NCBI RefSeq assembly: GCF_902506505.1
Contig: NZ_LR733406.1
Coordinates: 3,053,666 to 3,117,665 of the forward strand
Origin: Pseudomonas sp. 8AS
Lineage (GTDB): Bacteria; Pseudomonadota; Gammaproteobacteria; Pseudomonadales; Pseudomonadaceae
Reading direction: 5' to 3'
Length of the DNA: 64,000 nucleotides
Position 1 is the first letter of the stretch. Every line of letters starts with the position of its first letter. A model generated the notes under the pieces. It made no database searches. It was not told the origin of the DNA and saw nothing but the letters and a program-made list of their open reading frames with translations. The translations under genes and the position numbers were made by a program. Below, piece by piece: positions 27,152 through 35,859 of this stretch.

Positions 27152-27572
27152 ACTTCAGGCGCACCCGCAGACGTCGGTGCTGCTCCCGCGACAAGGCATC
27201 GCGCGGGATGCACAAGCCGCGCACGCGCCACTCGCCGACCAAGCGAAACCGCAACACCACGAGCAGCGGCAAGGCCAGGCTGTCCGGGCGCAACTGCACC
27301 GCCTGCCAGCCATTGGCCCGACTGTACAGCTGCCAGCCATCCTCATCCCGACGCAACCCGGTGAAGGCGCGCGGATGAGCGAGCAGCACCTGACGCGGCA
27401 GAACCCAGCCCCCATGCAACAGGCAGCACAAAGCCCCCAGAGCACTGGCCCAGAGGGGGATGTCGACAAGAAACAGGGCAGCCAGCGCCAGGAACAGCGC
27501 CAGCAGGTAGCTCGCCAGCAGCAGGCGCGAGGCCTGCCAGTGGCACTCGAAGCCGTTACTTGGGTTGGACAC
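27120..27572 (-). CDS. ygfX: YgfX-type membrane protein
   Basis: 150 residues from a GTG start that lies inside sdhE (17-nt overlap). Two hydrophobic helices in the first 55 residues ([20 protein letters not shown] and [17 protein letters not shown]) precede a basic, mostly beta C-terminal part. YgfX/CptA pairs with SdhE (CptB) in many gammaproteobacteria; a toxin role was proposed in E. coli but is not secure. Its end runs 32 bp into nadB on the opposite strand. Confidence 0.85.
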   Translation of the reverse strand: MSNPSNGFECHWQASRLLLASYLLALFLALAALFLVDIPLWASALGALCCLLHGGWVLPRQVLLAHPRAFTGLRRDEDGWQLYSRANGWQAVQLRPDSLALPLLVVLRFRLVGEWRVRGLCIPRDALSREQHRRLRVRLKFSRRRWAAAE

Positions 27573-27810
27573 GATCCAGGATCATGCGCACCATGCGCTT
27601 GAGATCGGCATCTTCCGGCTCTTCGCGCTGCATGAACCAGCCGAACATGTCCTGATCCTCGCATTCCAGCAGCTTGCGATAGCGCGCCTGATCCTCGGCA
27701 TCCAGGTTGGGGTAGACCTCCTTGACGAAGGGTACCAGCAGCACGTCCAGCTCCAGCATGCCGCGACGGCTGTGCCAGAAGAGTCGATTCAGTTCGGTTG
27801 CGTCGGCCAT
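27556..27810 (-). CDS. sdhE: FAD assembly factor SdhE
   Basis: 84 residues from ATG 27810. The [10 protein letters not shown] stretch contains the RGxxE motif that contacts the flavoprotein during covalent FAD attachment to SdhA and FrdA, and the end has [13 protein letters not shown]. The family size is ~85-90. The start is followed by ygfX overlap, the usual sdhE-ygfX pair; the divergent ygfZ lies 119 bp away. Confidence 0.95.
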   Translation of the reverse strand: MADATELNRLFWHSRRGMLELDVLLVPFVKEVYPNLDAEDQARYRKLLECEDQDMFGWFMQREEPEDADLKRMVRMILDRVQPK

Positions 27811-27929
27811 ACAACGGCTCCTGTGGGAAGGTGCGCAGTATAGCGAGCGGCGGCGCGCTCGGCACCCGCTGACAAGCGCGCGGGTCGGCTCTATGATGAG
27901 GCCCCAGTCCTCCCTACCTGCGACAGCCA

Positions 27930-28871
27930 ATGGCCGACTCCGCTTTTTTCTGCCCCCTGACCCACGAAGCCCTGCTCGCCGTGCGCGGCACCGACGCCAG
28001 TAAATTCCTCCAGGGCCAGGTCACCTGCAACCTCAACTACCTCGACGCGCAGACCAGCAGCCTCGGCGCCCGCTGCACGCCCAAGGGGCGCATGCTGTCG
28101 AGCTTCCGCATCCTCGGCGAAGGCGACGGCTACCTGCTGGCCATGGCCGGCGAGCTGCTCGAGGCGCAACTGGCTGAGCTGAAGAAGTATGCGGTGTTCT
28201 CCAAATCGACCCTGAGCGACGAATCCGCCGCCTGGGTACGCTTCGGCCTCAGCGGCGGCGATGGCGCGCTGGTCAGCCTGGGCCTCGACCTGCCGCACGG
28301 CGCCGATAGCGTGGTGCGCCACAATGGCCTGCTGGCCCTGCGCCTGAGCGATGGCCGTGCCGAACTCTGGGCCCCGGCCACCGAAGCCGAGGTCCTGCAC
28401 AAGCGCCTGGCCGCGCAACTGCGCGAAGCCCCGCTCAACGACTGGCTGCTCGGCCAGGTGCGCGCCGGCATCGGCCAGGTATTCGGCGCCACCCGCGAGC
28501 AGCTGATCCCGCAGATGATCAACCTGCAGGCCCTGGGCGGCGTGAGTTTCAAGAAAGGCTGCTACACCGGCCAGGAAATCGTCGCGCGCATGCAGTATCT
28601 CGGCAAGCTCAAGCGGCGTCTCTATCGCCTCAGCCTGGATGCGGGTCCGCTGCCGCCCATCGGCGCCGAACTGTTCTCGCCGGTGCATGGCTCCAGCGTC
28701 GGCGAAGTCGTCCTGGCCGCGCACAACGGCACTGGCAGCGAGCTGCTGGCCGTGCTCCAGGAAGATGCCGCCCAGGATGGCCGCATCCGCCTCGACAGCC
28801 TCGAAGGCGCGCCGCTGCAGGTGCTCAGCCTGCCCTACGAGCTGGATGGCGACCGCGAGATCCAGCGCTGA
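27930..28871 (+). CDS. ygfZ: Folate-binding protein YgfZ
   Basis: 313 residues. The signature [12 protein letters not shown] at about 211-222 is the YgfZ motif, whose Cys is important for folate-dependent iron-sulfur cluster repair. The fold is related to the glycine-cleavage T-protein. It assists maturation and repair of Fe-S enzymes such as MiaB. It diverges from sdhE, as commonly seen in Pseudomonas. Confidence 0.96.
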   Translation: MADSAFFCPLTHEALLAVRGTDASKFLQGQVTCNLNYLDAQTSSLGARCTPKGRMLSSFRILGEGDGYLLAMAGELLEAQLAELKKYAVFSKSTLSDESAAWVRFGLSGGDGALVSLGLDLPHGADSVVRHNGLLALRLSDGRAELWAPATEAEVLHKRLAAQLREAPLNDWLLGQVRAGIGQVFGATREQLIPQMINLQALGGVSFKKGCYTGQEIVARMQYLGKLKRRLYRLSLDAGPLPPIGAELFSPVHGSSVGEVVLAAHNGTGSELLAVLQEDAAQDGRIRLDSLEGAPLQVLSLPYELDGDREIQR

Positions 28872-28979
28872 TTAGAAAACGCATGCATAAGCCGGGGCAA
28901 ACAAGGTACAACCCGGCGTAACCCTGACCCATGACCCGGCCGTCCTACACTGAGGCGGTCGCGTGATCCGAGAGCCGAG

Positions 28980-29816
28980 ATGAGCAAGCTTGCCGAAAAA
29001 GTCCAACAGGAACTGATCCAGGCCATCGAAAACGATGAGCTGGTACTGCCGACCCTGCCCGAGGTCGCGCTGAAGGTTCGCGAGGCCGCCGAAGACCCGA
29101 ACATCAGCATCCAGGCCCTGAGCAAGGTGATCGGCAACGATGCCGCGCTGACCGCGCGCATCATCAAGGTGGTCAACAGCCCGCTGCTGCGCACCAGCAA
29201 GGAAATCACCGACCTGCAGATGGCCGTCAGCCGCCTCGGCATCAACTACACCTGCAACCTGGCCACCGGCCTGGCCATGGAACAGATGTTCCAGGCCACC
29301 TCCGACGTGGTCGACCGCAAGATGCGTGAAGTGTGGAACAAAAGCACGGAAATCGCCGGTATCTGCCACGTTCTGTGCAAGCACTACACCCGCCTGCTGC
29401 CCGACCAGGCGACCCTCGCCGGCCTGGTCCACCAGATCGGCATCCTGCCGATCCTGACCTACGCCGAAGAGCACAACGAGCTGCTGGCCGACTCCATCAG
29501 CCTCAACCACGTGATCGAGAAGATCCACCCGATTATCGGCGACAAGATTCTGCGTGCCTGGGAGTTCCCCGAGCCGATCGCCATGGTGCCGGGCCAGCAC
29601 CTGGACTTCACCCGCAACTCGGCCAAGGTCGACTACGTCGACATCGTCCAGGTCGCCACCCTGCAGAGCTACCTGGGCAGCGAGCACCCCTACACCCAGC
29701 TGGACTGGAGCCAGATCCCGGCCTTCGCCAAGCTCGGCCTCGACCCGAACGTCGACATGCAGGCCGACGAAGACCTCTCCGCGGCCATGGAAGCCGCCAC
29801 CAGCATGCTGCAGTAA
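28980..29816 (+). CDS. HDOD-domain signalling protein
   Basis: 278 residues. An HDOD (metal-dependent phosphohydrolase-like) domain covers most of the protein: LPTLPEVALKVREAAEDPN, VIGNDAALTARIIKVVNSPLL, LGINYTCNLATGLAM and LVHQIGILPIL. HDOD proteins generally lack hydrolase activity and act in signalling of motility or stress. No other domain is present. It is monocistronic, 108 bp after ygfZ. Confidence 0.9.
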   Translation: MSKLAEKVQQELIQAIENDELVLPTLPEVALKVREAAEDPNISIQALSKVIGNDAALTARIIKVVNSPLLRTSKEITDLQMAVSRLGINYTCNLATGLAMEQMFQATSDVVDRKMREVWNKSTEIAGICHVLCKHYTRLLPDQATLAGLVHQIGILPILTYAEEHNELLADSISLNHVIEKIHPIIGDKILRAWEFPEPIAMVPGQHLDFTRNSAKVDYVDIVQVATLQSYLGSEHPYTQLDWSQIPAFAKLGLDPNVDMQADEDLSAAMEAATSMLQ

Positions 29817-29956
29817 TTCGCTGCAGACGTATTCGCCATCTGCTTCTACGCTATGAACTAGCTCCGCCGCTGCCAGCAGCGGAGCCGCGGCGCCAAGCCG
29901 CCGAGGTCTAACGGATTGACCTTGCCCCTGTTCAATCTGGGAGAAGGAAGCACCCG

Positions 29957-30712
29957 ATGCGTCTGCTTGCCCTGCTGCTCGCCCTGACCCTGGCCGGCTC
30001 CGCCCTGGCCGACAGCATTCGCCTGACCAATGGCGAATGGAGCCCCTACTTGGGCAAGAACCTGCCCCACCACGGAGTCGCCTCGCGCATAGTTGAGGAA
30101 GCCTTCGCCCTCGAAGGCGTCCAGGTGCGCTGGGAGTTCTATCCCTGGGCCCGCGCCCTGCGCAGCGCCGAACACGGCAAGAGCGATGGCGCCGCCGTCT
30201 GGCTGCGCAGCCCCGAGCGCGAACAGGCCTTCTACATCAGCGACCCGGTGGTGGACAGCAGCTACTACCTGTTCCACCGCAAGGATCAGCCCTTCGACTG
30301 GCAACAGGTCGACGACCTGCGCGGCAAGCGGATCGGCGGCGCCATCGACTACGACTACGGCCAGGCCTTCCAGCAGGCGGAAAACAGCGGCCGGCTGCAG
30401 GTGCAGCGCCTGAGCAGCGAGGAACAGGGGCTGCGCATGCTGCTGGCCGGGCGCCTGGATGTCTTCCCGATGGACAAGGTGGTGGCCTTCGACCTGCTGC
30501 ACCGCCAGTTCAGCGCCGCCGAACGGCGCCAGCTGAGCTTCCACCCGTTGCCGCTGCGCAGCGACAGCCTGCATCTGCTGCTGTCCAAGCAGGTACCCGG
30601 CAACGAGGCCATGCTGCAACGTTTCAACCAGGGCCTGCAGCAGCTGCGCGCCAGCGGCAAGGTCAGCCAGTACCTGCTGGAAATCCAGCAACCGCTGAGC
30701 CTGAGCCACTGA
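29957..30712 (+). CDS. Family-3-type periplasmic solute-binding protein
   Basis: 251 residues, signal peptide ending at GSALA|DS. NGEWSPYLGKNLPHHGVASRIVEEAF is the typical start of SBP_bac_3 proteins of the so-called transporter substrate-binding group, and WEFYPWARALRSAE is the family hinge motif. It has GKRIGGAIDYDYG in lobe 2. No transporter genes lie nearby, so it could be an orphan binding protein for amino-acid-like ligands. It is convergent with tctE, with stops adjacent. Confidence 0.85.
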   Translation: MRLLALLLALTLAGSALADSIRLTNGEWSPYLGKNLPHHGVASRIVEEAFALEGVQVRWEFYPWARALRSAEHGKSDGAAVWLRSPEREQAFYISDPVVDSSYYLFHRKDQPFDWQQVDDLRGKRIGGAIDYDYGQAFQQAENSGRLQVQRLSSEEQGLRMLLAGRLDVFPMDKVVAFDLLHRQFSAAERRQLSFHPLPLRSDSLHLLLSKQVPGNEAMLQRFNQGLQQLRASGKVSQYLLEIQQPLSLSH

Positions 30713-32110
30713 TCAGAGCGGCGCCGCCGGGAAACTCACCCGCACCAACAAACCGCCGCCACCTCCCTCATCCAGGCTGATCTGCGCCAGATGGGCGCGA
30801 CAGATCTCGCCGACTATCGCCAGCCCCAGCCCGGCACCGCCGACCTGCGGGTTGCGCCGATAGAAGCGCTCGAAGACTTTCTCCCGCTCCTGCGGCGGAA
30901 TGCCCGGCCCGTCGTCCTCGACCTCCAGCAGCGCCGGCGCCAGCACCCGCAGGATCACATTGCCGCCCGCCGGGGTGTGGGCCAGGGCGTTGTCCACCAG
31001 GTTGTAGACCAGCTCGTTGAGCAGGGTCGGCTCGCCCTGGATGCATACGCCCTCCTCGGCCTCCAGGGCCAGGGCGATGCCGCGCTGATGCGCCAGCGGC
31101 GCCAGGGCCATGGCCAGCTCGCGCACCAGCAGGCTCAGTTCGACGCGCTCGGCGCCGCCCTCGGCGACGGCCCGCGCGCCGCGCTCGATGCGCGCCAGCG
31201 ACAGCAGCTGGTTGGCCAGATGGGTCAGGCGGTCGGTGCTCTGCGCGGCCTTCTCCAGGGTGCTGTGCCACAGCGCCGGCTCGCGCTCGCGCAGGCCCAG
31301 TTCGATGCGCGCCTTGAGCGCCGCCAGCGGCGTGCGCAGCTCGTGGGAGGCATCGGCGATGAACTGCGCCTGGCGCTCGAACTGCACGCGCAGGCGCTCG
31401 GTGAAGTGGTTGAGGGCGGCCACCAGCGGGCGCAACTCATCCTGCGCCTCGACCAGCGGCAGCGGCCGCAGGTCATCCGGCTGGCGCTCCTCGACCGCCG
31501 CGCGCAGGCGCTCCAGCGGGCGCAGCGCGGCGCTCACCGCCAGCCACACCAGGGCCAGGCTGACCAGCGCCAGCAGGCCCATGCGCCACAGGGTATCGAG
31601 CAGCAGGCCGCGGGCCATGCGCTCGCGCGCCCCTTCGGTCTCGGCCACGCGGATTTCCGCCATGCCGTTCATCTGCGGCTCGCTGACCGGCTGCAGCAGG
31701 CTGACCACGCGCACGCCGACGCCCTGGAACTCGCCGTCGTAGAAGCGCGCCAGGGCCGGGTAATCGTCGGTGCGCCGGGTTCCCGGGGGCGGCGCCGGCA
31801 GCTTGTCGTAGCCCGAGACCAGGCGCCCCTGCAGGTCGCTGACCTGGTAGAAGATGCGCCCTTCGCTGTCGTAGGCGAACACATCCAGGGCCACGTAGGG
31901 CACATCGGCGCGCAGCAGCCCCTCTTCGGTGTACAGGCCGTCGGCGATGGCCCGCGCCGAGGCCAGCAGGGTACGGTCGTAGGCCGCGTCCGCTGCCTCG
32001 CGGCCGTTCCAGTAGGCGCTCAGGCTGCCAATCAGCAGCGGAATGGCCAGCAGCGCGGCGAGGCGCCGCAGCAGCCGACCACGCAGGCTGCCGGCGGCCT
32101 GCTCACTCAC
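30713..32110 (-). CDS. tctE: Sensor histidine kinase TctE
   Basis: 465 residues from a GTG at 32110 that overlaps the tctD stop by 8 nt. TM1 is at ~20-35, a periplasmic sensor at ~36-172, TM2 at ~175-197, a HAMP-like linker, HisKA with phosphoacceptor His256 (DASHELRTPL), and HATPase with NALAHTP, DDGPGIP and GGAGLGLAI. It senses extracellular tricarboxylate in P. aeruginosa and phosphorylates TctD, by family knowledge. Confidence 0.94.
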   Translation of the reverse strand: MSEQAAGSLRGRLLRRLAALLAIPLLIGSLSAYWNGREAADAAYDRTLLASARAIADGLYTEEGLLRADVPYVALDVFAYDSEGRIFYQVSDLQGRLVSGYDKLPAPPPGTRRTDDYPALARFYDGEFQGVGVRVVSLLQPVSEPQMNGMAEIRVAETEGARERMARGLLLDTLWRMGLLALVSLALVWLAVSAALRPLERLRAAVEERQPDDLRPLPLVEAQDELRPLVAALNHFTERLRVQFERQAQFIADASHELRTPLAALKARIELGLREREPALWHSTLEKAAQSTDRLTHLANQLLSLARIERGARAVAEGGAERVELSLLVRELAMALAPLAHQRGIALALEAEEGVCIQGEPTLLNELVYNLVDNALAHTPAGGNVILRVLAPALLEVEDDGPGIPPQEREKVFERFYRRNPQVGGAGLGLAIVGEICRAHLAQISLDEGGGGGLLVRVSFPAAPL

Positions 32111-32774
32111 CCACGGCCTCCAGCAGATAACCCAGGCCACGGAAGGTGACGATGCGCACGCTGTCGTCTTCCAGCTTCTTGCGCAGGCGGTGCACGTAGA
32201 TCTCGATGGCGTCGGCGCTGGCCTCCTCGTCCAGGCCGAACACCTGGTCGGCCAGCTGCTCCTTGCTCATCACCCGTCCGGGCCGGGCGATCAGCGCCTC
32301 CAGCACGGCCTGCTCGCGCGAGGTCAGGTTGAGCAGCTGCTCGTGCAGACTGAAGCGCCGGGTGCCCAGGTCATAGACCAGCGCCCCGCAGCGCTGCTGC
32401 TGCTCGCCGCCGAGCACGCTGCGCCGCAGCAGGGCCTTGACCCGCGCCTCCAGCTCGGTCAGCTCGAAGGGCTTGGCCAGGTAGTCGTCGGCGCCCAGAT
32501 TGAGGCCGTGCACGCGGTCCTTGACCTCGCCGCGCGCGGTCAGCATCAGCACCGGCAGGGTCTTGCCGCGCCCGCGCAGGCGCGCCAGCACCTCGAAACC
32601 GTCGAGCCGCGGCAGGCCGACATCCAGTACCGCCAGGGCATAGTCCTCGCTGGCCAGGGCATGCTCGGCGGCCACCCCGTCGTGCAGCACATCGACGGTC
32701 AACCCGGCGCCACGCAAGGCCTGGGCCACGCTTTCGGCCAGGGGCAGATGGTCTTCGACCAGCAGGATTCGCAC
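32103..32774 (-). CDS. tctD: Response regulator TctD
   Basis: 223 residues from a GTG at 32774 with GGAG about 9 nt upstream. The receiver has ILLVEDH, phosphoacceptor Asp51 (LAVLDVGLP) and the KPFE signature; an OmpR/PhoB winged helix occupies the C-terminal ~95 residues (LTSREQAVLEALI, YVHRLRKKLE). It pairs with tctE and diverges from opdH-tctCBA, which it should activate. Confidence 0.94.
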   Translation of the reverse strand: MRILLVEDHLPLAESVAQALRGAGLTVDVLHDGVAAEHALASEDYALAVLDVGLPRLDGFEVLARLRGRGKTLPVLMLTARGEVKDRVHGLNLGADDYLAKPFELTELEARVKALLRRSVLGGEQQQRCGALVYDLGTRRFSLHEQLLNLTSREQAVLEALIARPGRVMSKEQLADQVFGLDEEASADAIEIYVHRLRKKLEDDSVRIVTFRGLGYLLEAVGE

Positions 32775-32853
32775 GGCAGCACACTCCACGACCTTGTAGT
32801 TATGCAGCCGAGTTTAACCAGCACGCGGGCGCTGTGAAGGCCGTGGCGAATTT

Positions 32854-32886
32854 CTTTCACGCTGAAAGCCTGGCGAAAGTTTCGCC
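32854..32886. promoter_or_regulatory. Candidate TctD operator (GAAAG repeats and palindromes)
   Basis: In the 206-bp tctD-opdH intergenic region lie an inverted CTTTC-N5-GAAAG (32854-32868) and a perfect GGCGAAA-G-TTTCGCC palindrome (32872-32886). The two GAAAG units are 11 bp apart, the spacing expected for a PhoB-family dimer on direct repeats. It is placed about 95-125 bp before the opdH start. Confidence 0.55.
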
Positions 32887-32980
32887 CCCTAGGATCGCGA
32901 CCAGGGTGGCTAGAACCACCCGCAGAACGCCGGCTGCGTGGTTGCGTCGGCGTGACAAAAACAATATTCGGAGACCACAT

Positions 32981-34246
32981 ATGCGATCTGCCCATCGGCA
33001 GGCCTCGGCGCCTGTTCGTCGCTTCAGCCTCACCCTGCTCGCCTGCGCCCTGGCGCCCGCCGCGCACGCCGCCTTCATCGAAGACAGCAGCGCCAGCCTG
33101 ACCACCACCAACATCTACCTGAACCGCGACTTCCGTGAAGGCGATGGCCAGAACAAGCGCGAGGAATGGGGCCAGGGCTTCCTGCTCGACATCCAGTCCG
33201 GCTACAGCGAAGGCACCGTTGGCTTCGGCCTCGACGCCCTCGGCATGCTCGGCGTCAAGCTGGACTCCGGTGGCGGCCGCACCGGCACCGACCTGCTGCC
33301 GGTACAGGACGACGGCGGCACCCCGGACACCTTCGGCCGCCTGGGCCTGACCGCCAAGGTGAAAGTCTCCGCCAGCGAGTTTCGCTACGGCTCGCACATC
33401 CCCGAGCTGCCGGTGGTCAAGGCCAGCGACAGCCGCCTGCTGCCGCAGGTATTCGAAGGCGGCCTGCTGACCTCCAGCGAGCTGGAAAACCTGAATTTTA
33501 CCGGCGGACGCCTGGACAAGGTGATCGACCGCGCCTCGACCAACTCCGAGGACCTGATCCTCAACAGCAAGAACAAGCGCTTCGCCAGCGGCGTGACGGC
33601 CGAGCACATGGACCTGGCCGGCTTCGATTACAGCTTCGCCAAGGGCCTGACCGGGCGCTACTACTACGCCGACGTCGAGGACATCTACCGCCAGCACTTC
33701 CTCGGCCTGCTGGCCAGCCAGGCGCTCGGCGGCGGCAGCCTGAGCGCCGACCTGCGCGTCTCGATCAGCGACGACAGCGGGCAGGCCCAGGCCGGCACCG
33801 TCGACAACACCGCCTGGAACGGCCTGGTGTCCTATGCCCACAGCGGCCACAAGCTCGGCCTCGGCTACCAGCACCTGTCCGGCGACACCGGCTTCGCCTA
33901 CCTCGATGGCAGCGACCCGTTCCTGGTCAACTTCGTGCAGATCAACGACTTCGCCAACGCCGACGAGCGTTCCTGGCAGGCCCGCTACGACTACGATTTC
34001 GCCCGCCTCGGCGTGCCCGGCCTGAGCTTCATGACCCGCTACATCAAGGGCGACAACGCCCAGGTCAGCGGCAGTGACGAAGAAGGCCGCGAGTGGGAGC
34101 GCGACATCGAACTCAAGTACGTGGTGCAGAACGGCCCGCTCAAGGACCTCTACGTGCGCCTGCGCAACGCCAGCTTCCGTTCCAGTTTCGCCCGCGATGC
34201 GGACGAGAACCGCGTGATCGTCGGCTACTCCCTGCCGATCTGGTAA
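32981..34246 (+). CDS. opdH: OprD-family outer-membrane porin, tricarboxylate type (OpdH)
   Basis: 421 residues from ATG 32981, which has GGAG upstream; a signal peptide ends AAHA|AF at about residue 30. The OprD family pattern is clear: SSASLTTTNIYLNRDF, GYSEGTVGFGLDALGMLGVKLDSG, RLPKVK-like segments and a C-terminal aromatic ending LPIW. OpdH is the P. aeruginosa outer-membrane channel for cis-aconitate and citrate. It is 27 bp upstream of tctC and diverges from tctDE. Confidence 0.93.
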   Translation: MRSAHRQASAPVRRFSLTLLACALAPAAHAAFIEDSSASLTTTNIYLNRDFREGDGQNKREEWGQGFLLDIQSGYSEGTVGFGLDALGMLGVKLDSGGGRTGTDLLPVQDDGGTPDTFGRLGLTAKVKVSASEFRYGSHIPELPVVKASDSRLLPQVFEGGLLTSSELENLNFTGGRLDKVIDRASTNSEDLILNSKNKRFASGVTAEHMDLAGFDYSFAKGLTGRYYYADVEDIYRQHFLGLLASQALGGGSLSADLRVSISDDSGQAQAGTVDNTAWNGLVSYAHSGHKLGLGYQHLSGDTGFAYLDGSDPFLVNFVQINDFANADERSWQARYDYDFARLGVPGLSFMTRYIKGDNAQVSGSDEEGREWERDIELKYVVQNGPLKDLYVRLRNASFRSSFARDADENRVIVGYSLPIW

Positions 34247-34273
34247 GCCACAATAAAACTCCACAGGAGATAG

Positions 34274-35251
34274 ATGATGAAAACTGCCCTGTCCCGCATT
34301 GCCCTGGCCTTCGCCACCCTGGCCCTGTCCGGCCAGCTGCTGGCCGAACCCAAGCGCCCCGAATGCATCGCCCCGGCCAAGCCCGGCGGCGGTTTCGACC
34401 TGACCTGCAAGCTGGCCCAGAGCGGCCTGAAAGACAACGGCCTGCTCCAGGCGCCGATGCGCGTCACCTACATGCCCGGCGGCGTCGGCGCGGTGGCCTA
34501 CAACGCCGTGGTCGCGCAGCGACCGAAGGACGCCGGGACCATCACCGCATTCTCCTCCGGCTCCCTACTCAACCTGGCCCAGGGCAAGTTCGGCCGCTAC
34601 GACGAGAACGCCGTGCGCTGGCTGGCCGGCATCGGCACCGACTACGGTGCCATCAGCGTGCGCGCCGACTCGCCCTACCAGACCCTCGACGACCTGGTGC
34701 AGGCGCTGAAGAAGGACCCGGGCAGCATCGTCTTCGGCGCCGGCGCCACCATCGGCGGCCAGGACTGGATGCAGACCGCGCTGATCGCCCGTGCCGCCGG
34801 CATCGACCCGCAGAAGCTGCGCTACGTGGCCTTCGAGGGCGGCGGCGAGACGCTCACCGCCATGCTCGGCGGCCACGTCCAGGTCACCTCCAGCGGCCTC
34901 GGCGAAGTCACCCCGCAACTGGCGGCGAACAAGATCCGCGTCATCGCCGTGCTTTCCGACCAGCGCCTGCCGGGCAAGCTGGCCAACCTGCCGACCGCCA
35001 AGGAGCAGGGCTACGACATCAGCTGGCCGGTGATCCGCGGCTTCTACATGGGCCCGGAGGTCAGCGACGCGGACTTCGCCTGGTGGAAAGGCCAGTTCGA
35101 CACCCTGCTGGCCAGCTCCGAGTTCGCCAAGCTGCGCGAACAACGTGACCTGTTCCCCCTGAGCATGACCGGCGACGAGCTGAAGGCCTACGTGTTCAAG
35201 CAGGTGCAGGACTATAAGGCGCTGGCCGGCGAGTTCGGCCTGGTGCAGTAA
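34274..35251 (+). CDS. tctC: Tricarboxylate-binding periplasmic protein TctC
   Basis: 325 residues, with an AGGAG site and a signal peptide cleaved near LLAEP (about residue 25). It belongs to the Bug/TctC family: ECIAPAKPGGGFDLTCKLAQ, VTYMPGGVGAVAYN, and GGHVQVTSSGLGEV. It delivers citrate/tricarboxylates to TctAB. It is followed, after a 160-bp gap with palindromes, by tctB. Confidence 0.95.
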   Translation: MMKTALSRIALAFATLALSGQLLAEPKRPECIAPAKPGGGFDLTCKLAQSGLKDNGLLQAPMRVTYMPGGVGAVAYNAVVAQRPKDAGTITAFSSGSLLNLAQGKFGRYDENAVRWLAGIGTDYGAISVRADSPYQTLDDLVQALKKDPGSIVFGAGATIGGQDWMQTALIARAAGIDPQKLRYVAFEGGGETLTAMLGGHVQVTSSGLGEVTPQLAANKIRVIAVLSDQRLPGKLANLPTAKEQGYDISWPVIRGFYMGPEVSDADFAWWKGQFDTLLASSEFAKLREQRDLFPLSMTGDELKAYVFKQVQDYKALAGEFGLVQ

Positions 35252-35263
35252 ACCATTCGTAGG

Positions 35264-35293
35264 ATGGGTTAGCCGCGCAGCGGCGTAACCCAT
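35264..35293. repeat. Perfect palindrome 1 in the tctC-tctB gap
   Basis: ATGGGTTA-GCCGC...GCGGC-TAACCCAT forms a stem of about 13 bp (one bulged G) with a loop of three bases. It is one of three adjacent hairpins; the ATGGGTTA/TAACCCAT ends belong to a common Pseudomonas repeat. Confidence 0.75.
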
Positions 35294-35335
35294 GCGGCCC
35301 AGGTCGCGGGGCTGCACCGCCCACGACCGGACCGC

Positions 35336-35358
35336 TGGGTATCGCTGCGCGATACCCA
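35336..35358. repeat. Perfect palindrome 2 in the tctC-tctB gap
   Basis: TGGGTATCGC pairs perfectly with GCGATACCCA around TGC. It lies 42 bp after palindrome 1 and 6 bp before palindrome 3. Confidence 0.75.
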
Positions 35359-35364
35359 GCCTAC

Positions 35365-35386
35365 GATGCGTCGCTCGCGACGCATC
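35365..35386. repeat. Perfect palindrome 3 in the tctC-tctB gap
   Basis: GATGCGTCGC pairs with GCGACGCATC (10 bp) around TC, just 25 bp before the tctB start. All three palindromes lie within 123 bp and could change the ratio of TctC to TctAB by mRNA processing or attenuation. Confidence 0.75.
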
Positions 35387-35411
35387 CCGCCCCCATCACG
35401 AGGAACTCCTC

Positions 35412-35858
35412 ATGTACGTCCGCCTGTTCGCTGCGGTGTGGCTGCTCGTCTGCGCCTTTCTCGCCGTGGTCGCCTGGGGCTTCCAGGCGCCCTTTTCCTA
35501 TGACCCGGTCGGCCCGCGTGCCTACCCCCTACTGTTGCTGACGCTGATGGCCGTGGCCGCCCTGTGGCTGCTGTGCAAGCCGAGCGGCGAGCCGACCCTG
35601 CCAATTTCCTGGGCCCTGGCGCGCAAGGTCGGCCTGTGCGTCGGCGCCCTGCTGGCCTACTCCCTGCTGTTCGAGCCGCTGGGCTTCGTCCTCAGCACCA
35701 CCCTGGCCGGTTTCAGCCTCGGCCTGCTGTTCGGTGGCCGTCTGCTGCCCAGCGCCCTCAGCGGCCTGCTGATGGGCACCCTGCTGTACGGCCTGTTCGA
35801 CTACCTGCTGGACGTGCCGCTGCCGCTCGGCCTGTTCACCGCCTTCGTGGAGAGCTGA
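35412..35858 (+). CDS. tctB: Tripartite tricarboxylate transporter small membrane subunit TctB
   Basis: 148 residues from ATG 35412 (GAGGAACTCCTC upstream; the frame is open further but that covers the repeats). Four hydrophobic helices with a conserved SYDPVGPRAYPLLLLTLM region. With TctA it forms the inner-membrane part of the TctABC transporter. The tctA start follows immediately (2 nt). Confidence 0.92.
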   Translation: MYVRLFAAVWLLVCAFLAVVAWGFQAPFSYDPVGPRAYPLLLLTLMAVAALWLLCKPSGEPTLPISWALARKVGLCVGALLAYSLLFEPLGFVLSTTLAGFSLGLLFGGRLLPSALSGLLMGTLLYGLFDYLLDVPLPLGLFTAFVES

Positions 35859-35859
35859 A

